From NCBI GenBank assembly GCA_910579455.1, contig CAJTUT010000017.1, forward strand, positions 1-26,077: a stretch of 26,077 bases of DNA, read 5' to 3'. Position numbers and translations under genes: made by a program. The notes under the pieces are model-generated. The model was not told the origin of the DNA and searched no databases. It was given only the letters and a program-made list of their open reading frames with translations. The DNA comes from an uncultured Bacilli bacterium. GTDB taxonomy: Bacteria; Bacillota_I; Bacilli_A; RF39; UBA660. Shown here piece by piece: positions 7,939 through 14,814 of the stretch (its first letter is position 1; each line of letters starts with the position of its first letter).

Positions 7939-8826
7939 TTACAAAATAGAAGCATGATAAATTTCATCAATAGTCTCTTTTAATTTTTGATCAAATTTCC
8001 TTTTACCATCGCTGACTTGCAGCCCCTCTAAAAGTGCTCTAGAAAAACTTGCGATCATACCATGATTTTGTGATAATTTTTGACATGCCACTTCTTTTTT
8101 ATATCCGCCAGATAAGGCAACAATGCGTACTACCTGACTATAATTCATTAACGACTTATAAAAATCAGGAATGCTGGGAATTGTAAACTTAAAAATCACT
8201 TGGATATCTTTTGGTAATCGTTCTAAAGCTTTCTCAATCTCTGCCTTTAGTATTTGCTCGCATTTTTCCTTATTTTTAGAATGAATGCTAACCTCTGGCT
8301 CAATAATCGGCACAAATCCCTTGGAGCCAATCGTCTTTGCTAATGTAAATTGCTGTTCTACAACTTTCTGAATCCCCTCCACATCATCATCATGAATCAC
8401 TGAACGCATCTTGGTACCAAAAATTTCTCTTTTAGAAGCTTGATCTAAAACCTTTAATAAATCGGGAATAGGTCTCATTAATTGCACTCCATCTTTTTCA
8501 TCTTCTAAACCCTTATCCACTTTTAAAAAGGATAGTATATGTTTCTTGCTCCATAAATAAGAGGCCGTAAATTCATTTTCAATCTTTCTATTCATAGTCT
8601 CTTCAAACAAAATAACACCCAAAACCTGATCACTTGAAAAACTTTTACTTGTTATAATTCGAGATCTCATTTTATGAATCAAATCAAACATTTCAAGATC
8701 ATTATGATACTGATCCTCTGCAATCCCATACAAATCTAAAGTTTTTTTACTGCTCCCTCCACTCTGATCTAATGCTGCTATAAAACCCTTTCTGGATTTC
8801 ATAATTTCTAACTTTTCATCTATCAC
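7939..8826 (-). CDS. fda: Class I fructose-bisphosphate aldolase
   Basis: The 295-residue enzyme cleaves fructose-1,6-bisphosphate in glycolysis through a Schiff base. It follows the Staphylococcus/Streptococcus class I type closely: GFIAALDQSGGSSKKTL at the N-terminus, FEETMNR, FLKVDKG, FGTKMRSVI, VPIIEPEVS, and the Schiff-base lysine about K213 in IFKFTIP. The C-terminal VRIVALSGGY phosphate-binding loop and IASFSRAL are present. Length is normal. AGGGATTATAGTG precedes the ATG. A TATAAT lies about 30 bases upstream of the start without a clear -35. It points the same way as the AAA+ gene 69 bases downstream, but co-transcription is uncertain. Confidence 0.96.
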   Translation of the reverse strand: MIDEKLEIMKSRKGFIAALDQSGGSSKKTLDLYGIAEDQYHNDLEMFDLIHKMRSRIITSKSFSSDQVLGVILFEETMNRKIENEFTASYLWSKKHILSFLKVDKGLEDEKDGVQLMRPIPDLLKVLDQASKREIFGTKMRSVIHDDDVEGIQKVVEQQFTLAKTIGSKGFVPIIEPEVSIHSKNKEKCEQILKAEIEKALERLPKDIQVIFKFTIPSIPDFYKSLMNYSQVVRIVALSGGYKKEVACQKLSQNHGMIASFSRALLEGLQVSDGKRKFDQKLKETIDEIYHASIL

Positions 8827-8905
8827 TATAATCCCTACTTTCTTCTCACTATATCATTATACCCTATTTTTCACAAAACAAACGAAACAGAAAAACAACT
8901 ATACA

Positions 8906-9217
8906 TTACTTTACAAAAAAAGAGTTCCCTAAAAAGAAAAAAACAAGAGAGGAAAATAGGGAAAATCCCATCACAAACAAAAAATAAATTACGGCTTTTT
9001 GTCCCGAGATTTGAACAGTACCCAATCTAGAAAAAAGTAAATATAAAAAACTACTACTAAAAATAATAGAAGAAATGGTCATAATAGTAATATAACTATT
9101 AGATATACCATGAATCAAATTCCTATAATTTTTTAAATATGCTAAAACCGCACTAATTACAATAATAGATAATAATATTAGTACTACTGATAATATAATC
9201 TTTAACTCTCTTTTCAT
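8906..9217 (-). CDS. Small integral membrane protein, three helices
   Basis: The 103-residue protein has three hydrophobic segments, at about residues 7-26 (IILSVVLILLSIIVISAVLA), 45-65 (ITIMTISSIIFSSSFLYLLF) and 76-98 (AVIYFLFVMGFSLFSSLVFFF). They are joined by short polar loops, and the start is positively charged (MKREL). No family is recognised. The start at 9217 is chosen because GAGGGATAAA directly precedes it; an ATG four codons upstream overlaps that site. It lies between the aldolase and dCMP deaminase genes, in the same direction. Confidence 0.65.
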   Translation of the reverse strand: MKRELKIILSVVLILLSIIVISAVLAYLKNYRNLIHGISNSYITIMTISSIIFSSSFLYLLFSRLGTVQISGQKAVIYFLFVMGFSLFSSLVFFFLGNSFFVK

Positions 9218-9312
9218 TTTATCCCTCATAAATAAATTGACTCATTTATATAATAAGTATACAAAAAAACAGAAATTCAATATTAATTTCCATCTCTTAT
9301 TTTTTAATGAAA

Positions 9313-9804
9313 TTAGTATCCGAATACACCCTCCAAACTATCATCCTGTTCAACAAAATCATCTACTAATATTTCTCTATATTCTCTCTTAGAATCCCTA
9401 ATTACTATTCTTTTGATTCCTGAATTAATAATCATTCTTTTACAGAACATACAAGGCATTGCATGTTCTACATAATTTTTTGTTTTAACCTCAATACCAA
9501 CCAAATATAAAGTAGAGTCCAGCATATCCTTACGGGAAGCTGAGATAATTGCATTTTGTTCAGCATGTACACTTCTACACATTTCATATCTCTCTCCTCG
9601 AGGAATATTTAGCTTTTCTCTCATACAGTATCCTAAATCAGTACAATTTTTCCTTCTTCTAGGAGATCCCACATACCCAGTGGAAATAATTTCATCATTT
9701 TTCACAATAACAGCACCAAATAATCTTCTAAGACAAGTACCTCGTTCTAAAACAGATTCTGCAATATCCAAATAATAATTATTCTTGTCAATTCTTTTTT
9801 TCAT
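9313..9804 (-). CDS. Deoxycytidylate deaminase family protein
   Basis: The 163-residue zinc enzyme of the cytidine/dCMP deaminase superfamily carries the catalytic motif VHAEQNAI (H80, E82) and the second zinc motif PCMFCKRMI (C118, C121). The insert with CTDLGYCMR and the preceding GAVIVKNDEIISTGY are typical of dCMP deaminase (ComEB/Dcd type), which turns dCMP into dUMP for dTTP synthesis. Length suits that family. The start at 9804 is used because AGGGAG lies 9 bases before it, while an ATG three codons earlier abuts this site. It is probably cytoplasmic and a housekeeping gene. Riboflavin-type deaminase activity is unlikely because no reductase domain is attached. Confidence 0.88.
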   Translation of the reverse strand: MKKRIDKNNYYLDIAESVLERGTCLRRLFGAVIVKNDEIISTGYVGSPRRRKNCTDLGYCMREKLNIPRGERYEMCRSVHAEQNAIISASRKDMLDSTLYLVGIEVKTKNYVEHAMPCMFCKRMIINSGIKRIVIRDSKREYREILVDDFVEQDDSLEGVFGY

Positions 9805-9907
9805 GATACTCATCTCCCTAAAAAAATTATATCAGAGTCAATTTTCTATATCAATAGTTTTAAGTAAAAAGAGGATTCTACTCCCCATTTAATCACAAAA
9901 CAAAGAT

Positions 9908-11227
9908 TTACTTTCTACTAAATCTAAATGAATAATACACTACTTCATAATCATTAGCTTTAATCTCTCTTAGTTTCTTTATTAGCTCCTGTTCCTCTGA
10001 ATTAACAGATGTATACCAAGAGAAAATAAAATCCATCTTATATCCCTGTTCTTCTAAAAGAATTTTAATATCTTTAATCGTATAATGATGAAGTTGTGCT
10101 TGAAAAACAGAATCAAAATTATCATTTAGTAAAGATAAAAATCCCTTAATACTAGCTATATTATTAATTTCCCCAATAATAGACCCATTTTTAGATAAAT
10201 AACCCTTCAAATGATTTAAAAACTCTTTTGGATTTGATATTTTTTCTAAAATGTCTCCAATTAAAATACAATCATAATCATAATGATCCAAATCTTCTAA
10301 TGAATGATAAATCAGAGTAGAATATTTAGCAATCTCGTATTTAGATAAGTCACTTTCTACTCCATGAATAACGGCATTAGGATATTGGTATTTTATTTTA
10401 AAAATGGTAGGAGAAATCCCACAATTTAGCTCCAAAATTTTTTTAGGATTCTCCATAATTTTGATAGATGCATTCTTTACCTCATCAAAACAAAAAGCAG
10501 AAAATCCCCATTTTTTCAAAAAGTATTCCCTATTTTTTTCTAAGATTGGGTAAAACTTATTTAAGTCCTTACGAAAGGCAGTTCCTAGATAATGATGAAT
10601 AAAGGAATCATGACAAAGAACAAGTTTATACCCCTCCTTGATAATCCTTAAAGACAGATCATTATCTTCTATATATCCCGGGCTATATTCCTCATCTAAA
10701 TATTTGATCTTGTCAATAATCTCTCTTTTAATCAAAAGACAAAATCCAATTAAAAATACTTTTTCCTCCCATCTACTCTGATCCGATACATTATTTATTT
10801 TAGCTAACCTTTGCATACTATCAAAATCATCATAGGAAAAATCACATCCCTGTTCATTCTCATTATGATTACAAATAGAACCAACCGCTCCTATATTAGA
10901 ATCGCTCTCAAGACATATCCTTAAATTTTTTAGCCAATTGGTAGTAACGATAGTATCGTTATTCAACAACAGAATATCATTGTCTCTATCTGCAACATCA
11001 ATTCCCTGATTACAGGCTTTAGGAAAACCTAAATTTTCCTCATTCAATATCACCTTAAAACTCTTTTGATCCTTTAGCCAATCACGAGTTCCATCTGTAG
11101 AACAATTATCCACAACAATAATTTCATAGGTATTCTTTTTTGTATACTTATCGATACTTTCTATACAATCTTTTGTATAATCAAAATTATTATAAGTAAC
11201 AATAATAATAGATGTTTTTCTTTTCAT
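9908..11227 (-). CDS. Glycosyltransferase family 2 fused to a methyltransferase-like domain
   Basis: The 439-residue protein has two parts. Residues 1-220 are a GT-A fold glycosyltransferase 2 of the rhamnosyl-transferase-like type: TSIIIVTYNN, VVDNCSTDGT, LGFPKACNQG, the DxD-like LLLNNDT, and the late YIEDNDLSLR. Residues about 245-439 resemble a Rossmann methyltransferase. Motif I is ILELNCGISPT in place of the usual LELGCGTG. Further matches are VIHGVESD, then YDCILIGDILEKISNPKEFLNHL, a typical class I late motif. Such fusions modify cell-surface glycans or S-layer/flagellar proteins. No membrane segment is seen. GGGGAG lies 5 bases before the ATG. The altered motif I leaves the methyltransferase activity uncertain. 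Confidence 0.85.
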   Translation of the reverse strand: MKRKTSIIIVTYNNFDYTKDCIESIDKYTKKNTYEIIVVDNCSTDGTRDWLKDQKSFKVILNEENLGFPKACNQGIDVADRDNDILLLNNDTIVTTNWLKNLRICLESDSNIGAVGSICNHNENEQGCDFSYDDFDSMQRLAKINNVSDQSRWEEKVFLIGFCLLIKREIIDKIKYLDEEYSPGYIEDNDLSLRIIKEGYKLVLCHDSFIHHYLGTAFRKDLNKFYPILEKNREYFLKKWGFSAFCFDEVKNASIKIMENPKKILELNCGISPTIFKIKYQYPNAVIHGVESDLSKYEIAKYSTLIYHSLEDLDHYDYDCILIGDILEKISNPKEFLNHLKGYLSKNGSIIGEINNIASIKGFLSLLNDNFDSVFQAQLHHYTIKDIKILLEEQGYKMDFIFSWYTSVNSEEQELIKKLREIKANDYEVVYYSFRFSRK

Positions 11228-11283
11228 ATTAACTCCCCATTTATAACATATGAAAAATTAAGCTTTATTGATACTTTTAATTA

Positions 11284-11534
11284 TCATTTTACAAATAATA
11301 ATTTTTCTTCTTCAACAAATTCTAAATTATTCTTCTCGCCAATATATGGATTAGCATTGTCATTTGGTTTAAAAGTACCTATTGATTTTGTAGATGAAGT
11401 ACAGTAAGTATAATCTCCTATTATTCCTGCCCCTGCATCACATACAGTATTTCTAACTTCTGCAATATTTCCTAATGGAATTGTTACAAAATTTTTGCTC
11501 TTTTCTCTAAATAACTCACAAGTATCTTTTATAA
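11284..11534 (-). pseudogene. NIF3/YqfO-like domain remnant
   Basis: The minus-strand frame reads FVTIPLGNIAEVRNTVCDAG, then AGIIGDYTYCTSSTKSIGTF, KPNDNANPYIG and LEFVEEEKL. This matches the small stand-alone NIF3-type domain found in YqfO and in about 100-residue relatives (pattern CdAGAGxIGxYxxC...GTFxPxxxxNPxIG). The usual C-terminal HPYEE-type part is missing because a stop comes at 11284. There is no start codon or ribosome binding site of its own. It follows a GNAT remnant one frame away, so either two genes have collapsed together or this is a decayed fusion. Confidence 0.6.
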
Positions 11535-11875
11535 ACCATTACCTCTATATTCAGGTAAATCTATAACTCCATCGATATCGGCACATTTCCCGTTGATATA
11601 TGGAATAAAACTTTTAATTTGTTCCATCCTTGTTGAAATTGATAAAAATATCCAAGCAATCATTTTATTCTTATAAAATACTCCATATATTTCTCCATCT
11701 TTTAAAGGATTATTTACAATTCTTAAGCACTATTGTTCTGTAAAGGTTAAAAAATAACCCTTCTCATTTTCTTCAAAATTATTAATTACTATTTCTTAAA
11801 TATTATAAATATCTTTAACATCATCACTATTACAAATTCTAATTTGAAGATTATTTAAATCTATTTTAGGAATCA
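11529..11875 (-). pseudogene. GNAT-type acetyltransferase remnant
   Basis: An ATG at 11875 has an excellent GGAGG site. The frame reads IPKIDLNNLQIRICNSDDVKDIYNI and then hits in-frame stops. Further on, the same frame still shows GYFLTF, NKMIAWIFLSIS and the acetyl-CoA loop LPEYRGNGL, followed by another stop at 11529-11531. The order (N-terminal helix with RxCxxxDVxxIY, central strands, RGNGL) is that of a GNAT N-acetyltransferase. At least three stops make it non-functional. It lies directly downstream of the Sel1 gene. Confidence 0.6.
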
Positions 11876-11890
11876 TTTTTCCTCCTTTTG

Positions 11891-12469
11891 TTATTTAGTT
11901 TTACTTCTTGAGTTGTATAAATTTATGGCTCTTTTTAAACCATTTTCTTTAGCAATATTCAAATAATAATCTGCGAAGTCATAATTAACTTCTGTTCCAT
12001 TTCCATTAAAATAAAAATTAGCACCTAAGTCATAAATTGCAGCAATATGCCCTTTATCAGCACATTCTTTAATAATTTCAAATGCTTTACTATTATCTTT
12101 TTCAATTCCTCCAAGTCCAAAATAATAATATGCCCCCATTACAAATCTAGCGTAAATTCTTTCTATTTCAGGGATATTTTGATTGTTAATTAAATCAAGG
12201 ATTTTAGGATAAGCATTAGTTAAAAGTTTTTTAGCTTTATCTTTATCAATTTTCATTACTTCTCCTAACCCTAATTCATAAGAAATTCCTAAAGAATATG
12301 TACATAATGGATAATCTATATCAAATCCCCTTTGATAATAATATAACGCCTTATTACAATCTTGATCTACACCATTTTCTTCTAAATCATAACTTCGACC
12401 TAGTATATAATAAGCAAAACCCACGTTTTGATTTTCTAATTTTTTTAAATCAAATTTAATTATTTCCAT
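11891..12469 (-). CDS. Sel1-like repeat protein
   Basis: The 192-residue soluble protein has three to four Sel1/TPR-like helical repeats. They are seen as AYYILGRSYDLEENGVDQDCNKALYYY-type units, CTYSLGISYELGLG, ARFVMGAYYYFGLGGI and AIYDLGANFYFNGNG. Each has the A-x-x-x-L-G-x-x-Y and G-x-G spacing of the family. These repeats act as protein-protein scaffolds and no enzymatic role can be read. ATG 12469 is preferred because GAGGTG lies 9 bases upstream; a GTG four codons earlier is part of that site. No signal peptide is present. It is downstream of the HD and Fic genes and could be co-transcribed with them. Confidence 0.75.
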   Translation of the reverse strand: MEIIKFDLKKLENQNVGFAYYILGRSYDLEENGVDQDCNKALYYYQRGFDIDYPLCTYSLGISYELGLGEVMKIDKDKAKKLLTNAYPKILDLINNQNIPEIERIYARFVMGAYYYFGLGGIEKDNSKAFEIIKECADKGHIAAIYDLGANFYFNGNGTEVNYDFADYYLNIAKENGLKRAINLYNSRSKTK

Positions 12470-12552
12470 AAAACATTTCACCTCATATTAGTAGATTAAT
12501 CCTTTTATTATACCCTAGCAAAGTTTATTGTCATAACGTCATTTAATAATTA

Positions 12553-13125
12553 CTATTCATTAAACAATACCTTTCTTATACTAAAATATCTTTCCTCTAA
12601 CAACTTTTTAGTTCTAACACTTAATTTATTATAATCTCTCTCCAATTTCTTTTTAACAAATTTTGTACCTTCATTTAAATTGAGATTACGTTCTTTGAAA
12701 GCTAAACTAAATAATGCAGGTATTGAATCAAAATGTGCAATCACATCAGCATCTGCAACAATTTCTTCTTCGATTGTATTTCTAGGTAAATCTTTAATTC
12801 CCCTATGATTTAAAACACATTGTTTTACTGCCTCTATTTTATCCTGTGGATAATTATATTTTATTAATAATTCCTCTGCTATCTTAGCACCATAAATATG
12901 CTGTTCTTCTCTTGGACCTATATTAGATGGCATAGCTATATCATGAAGTAATGCTCCAAGTTCTACTATTTCAACATCTGCGTCATATTTTTTTGCTAAA
13001 GCAACTGCATTCTCCACAACATATTTAATATGATCCTCATAGAAATCAAATCCATCACTATCTTTTGATTCATTGCACCTTTTTAATAATTCCTTTTTTA
13101 TAAGCTCTACAATATTCACTTTCAT
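12553..13125 (-). CDS. HD-domain phosphohydrolase
   Basis: The 190-residue protein has a complete HD metal site: H32 (EDHIKYV), H61-D62 (LGALLHDIA), H76 (EEQHIYGAKIAEELL), H107 (VLNHRG) and D126 (VADADVIA). The HDIG-like layout with H at 76 and 107 is typical of uncharacterised metal-dependent phosphohydrolases acting on nucleotides or phosphorylated metabolites. It is cytoplasmic, with no added domain. The ATG at 13125 follows TTAGGTGTTG. It begins 25 bases after the Fic gene stop, so the two are likely one transcript. The substrate is unknown. Confidence 0.82.
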   Translation of the reverse strand: MKVNIVELIKKELLKRCNESKDSDGFDFYEDHIKYVVENAVALAKKYDADVEIVELGALLHDIAMPSNIGPREEQHIYGAKIAEELLIKYNYPQDKIEAVKQCVLNHRGIKDLPRNTIEEEIVADADVIAHFDSIPALFSLAFKERNLNLNEGTKFVKKKLERDYNKLSVRTKKLLEERYFSIRKVLFNE

Positions 13126-13150
13126 CAACACCTAACCTTAACTAGAAAAT

Positions 13151-13894
13151 TTATTGATCGTTATCTCCTAAAAAGTAGTTAACCATTTTTTCATAATCAT
13201 CCTGACTATTCAAACAAGTATCTACTAAATAACCCCTTTCATTATTAATTTGATACTCCTTAATACCCCTTATATAAAAATCTTTATTTCTATCTTCTAT
13301 AAAGAAAGGCATTATATCATTATATAAACATTCTCTAAACATTATCATTCTTACTACACGACCATTTCCATCCTGAAAAGGATGGATTTTCTCAAATCTA
13401 ACATGAAACTCTATTATATCTTCAACAGTTTTATTGGATATTTTATCATACCACTCTAATAAGTCTTTCATATCACTTTCTACGGTACTTGGTAAAGATG
13501 TTGTAATATTACCAACAAAGTTCTTTTTCTTTTTATACTCTCCAACATTAAACCATTCTTTTTCACTATCAGTTAGAGTTCCATCTTTCAATATAAAATG
13601 AAACTTTTTTATCATATCTTCAGAAAGCTTATCGTTAATTGTATCTAACATATATTTAAATAAAGTAAAATGATTTTTTGTTTCAGTAGCATCTTTTAGT
13701 ACAATAACTTTATCACCACTTGTTAGAATTGTTCCTGTATCATAGATACTTGCCGTTTCATCAGGCGTTATGGTAGAACCCTCAATATGATTGGTGTTAT
13801 ATGCAAAATCTAATTGGGTTTTATGATAAAGATTACCAGACAAATTCATATTTTTTTGTTCAATTAATGCCTTTTTTATTGTATCTATTTCCAT
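13151..13894 (-). CDS. Fic-domain AMP-transferase (class II, self-inhibited)
   Basis: The 247-residue Fic protein has the full catalytic loop HPFQDGNGRVVR (171-182). Such enzymes usually transfer AMP from ATP to hydroxyl side chains of target proteins. Upstream, TNHIEG (34-39) fits the inhibitory-helix motif (S/T)xxxE(G/N), placing it in class II with an N-terminal internal brake rather than a separate FicA-type antitoxin. The flap region (KKKKNFVGN) precedes the active site by the usual distance. The start at 13894 is chosen because GGAGG lies 9 bases upstream. It heads a probable Fic-HD-Sel1 transcript. The target is unknown. A toxin-like or regulatory role is an inference from the family. 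Confidence 0.88.
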   Translation of the reverse strand: MEIDTIKKALIEQKNMNLSGNLYHKTQLDFAYNTNHIEGSTITPDETASIYDTGTILTSGDKVIVLKDATETKNHFTLFKYMLDTINDKLSEDMIKKFHFILKDGTLTDSEKEWFNVGEYKKKKNFVGNITTSLPSTVESDMKDLLEWYDKISNKTVEDIIEFHVRFEKIHPFQDGNGRVVRMIMFRECLYNDIMPFFIEDRNKDFYIRGIKEYQINNERGYLVDTCLNSQDDYEKMVNYFLGDNDQ

Positions 13895-14033
13895 TTTAGC
13901 AGCCTCCTTATATATTATAACACGTATAATGCTGAACATAAAGTTTTTGAATTTGATTTCTTTATGTTTTTTGTTATTACAACAAACATCAGTAAAAATG
14001 TATTATAACAGATACTTTGAGTACGGGAAAATT

Positions 14034-14252
14034 ATGGAACACACTTTAAGTTTTGATATTGCTAAGCAGAAAAGAGTTTATTGTTTTATTGGTCAATAAA
14101 ACAATATCAGCACCTTAACAGAACACAAAAAAGATGAATTTGATAATATTATATTAAAGCCTATGATAATTTTTATCATAGAAATGATTATCTAATTAAC
14201 TATCTAAAAACAGACCAAATAAGAGTTATCGTTTTAAAAATAAAGTATTAAA
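14034..14252 (+). pseudogene. IS110-family transposase remnant, N-terminal part
   Basis: From the ATG at 14034 the frame reads MEHTLSFDIAKQKRVYCFIG, matching the first DEDD strand of IS110 transposases (xxFDIAKxK), and stops at 14097. Pieces of the later N-terminal domain remain in shifted frames (TLTEHKKDEFDNI, then YHRNDYLINYLKTDQIRVIVL). The rest is absent. It is a distinct copy from the IS110 end at base 1. Confidence 0.5.
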
Positions 14253-14358
14253 AATCAAATTTATTTCTTCTAGTTCTTTTTGTTTCATACCAAGTTCAAA
14301 CTATTGAAATGATTCAATACCATAAATCAGAAATTAATAAATCATATAATTTGAAACA

Positions 14359-14393
14359 AACAAAAAGTGGAGCCATAAGGCTCCTTCAGGGGG
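14359..14393 (-). terminator. Hairpin terminator at the left edge of the island
   Basis: On the minus strand GGAGCC, loop TTAT, GGCTCC is followed by ACTTTTTGTTTGTTT, a good intrinsic terminator. It is preceded by CCCCCTGAA. The same flanks surround a different stem at 25099-25137. Confidence 0.6.
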
Positions 14394-14402
14394 CGATTTA
14401 AA

Positions 14403-14427
14403 TTAAAAAGAGATTCATACGAATCCC
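14403..14427 (-). terminator. Terminator of the restriction/TrlF-like operon
   Basis: The minus strand reads GGGATTC, loop GTAT, GAATCTC, then TTTTTAATT. The 7-bp stem includes one G-T pair and lies about 100 bases after the last gene of the operon. Confidence 0.6.
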
Positions 14428-14499
14428 TTAAAATATCGACATATTTTAAAATTTAAGTTTATTAAAATTTAACAAAATTATATCAAATTTATTAACATT

Positions 14500-14520
14500 T
14501 GATGGGTAGCTGATGGGTAG
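14500..14520 (+). repeat. Paired TGATGGGTA repeats, left copy
   Basis: Two copies of TGATGGGTA (14500-14508 and 14511-14519) are separated by two bases, giving an 11-bp period. The same pair with the same spacing and orientation occurs at 25025-25045 beside the integrase remnant. Short direct repeats of this sort are typical of integrase arm-binding or attachment regions. Confidence 0.6.
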
Positions 14521-14523
14521 AAA

Positions 14524-14814
14524 TTATTCATCAGTTTTTTCTTCTTCTGTAATACTTATACCATTAATTATATTTTCAAATATTTTATGACACTCTTTTA
14601 TATAATATAAATCATCATCATTCAAGCCAGCTAAATCATCTAATTCTAAAAGTTTGTATAACTTTCCAGTTTCATATTTAAACATATTATATATTTCTTT
14701 AGCATTAAGAGTTTTTTTACTTTCGGATAATAATATTAAATTATCATCATCAAACTTAACATTAATTGAATTATCTTCATTATTATAATATACTTTCACT
14801 TCTACTATTTTCAT
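14524..14814 (-). CDS. Small acidic protein, translationally coupled to the PHP-ATPase
   Basis: The 96-residue, strongly acidic protein has no recognised domain. It begins MKIVEVKVYYNNEDNSINVKF, probably a short beta-hairpin, followed by helices (AKEIYNMFKYETGKLYKLLEL, DDLYYIKECHKIFENII) and an acidic tail (EEEKTDE). The ATG at 14814 is supported by AAGGAG 11 bases upstream, inside the end of the preceding gene. It overlaps that gene by 32 bases, so translation should be coupled. Position and size suggest a partner or inhibitor of the PHP-ATPase, which is inference from context only. It is the last gene of the operon. Confidence 0.65.
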   Translation of the reverse strand: MKIVEVKVYYNNEDNSINVKFDDDNLILLSESKKTLNAKEIYNMFKYETGKLYKLLELDDLAGLNDDDLYYIKECHKIFENIINGISITEEEKTDE

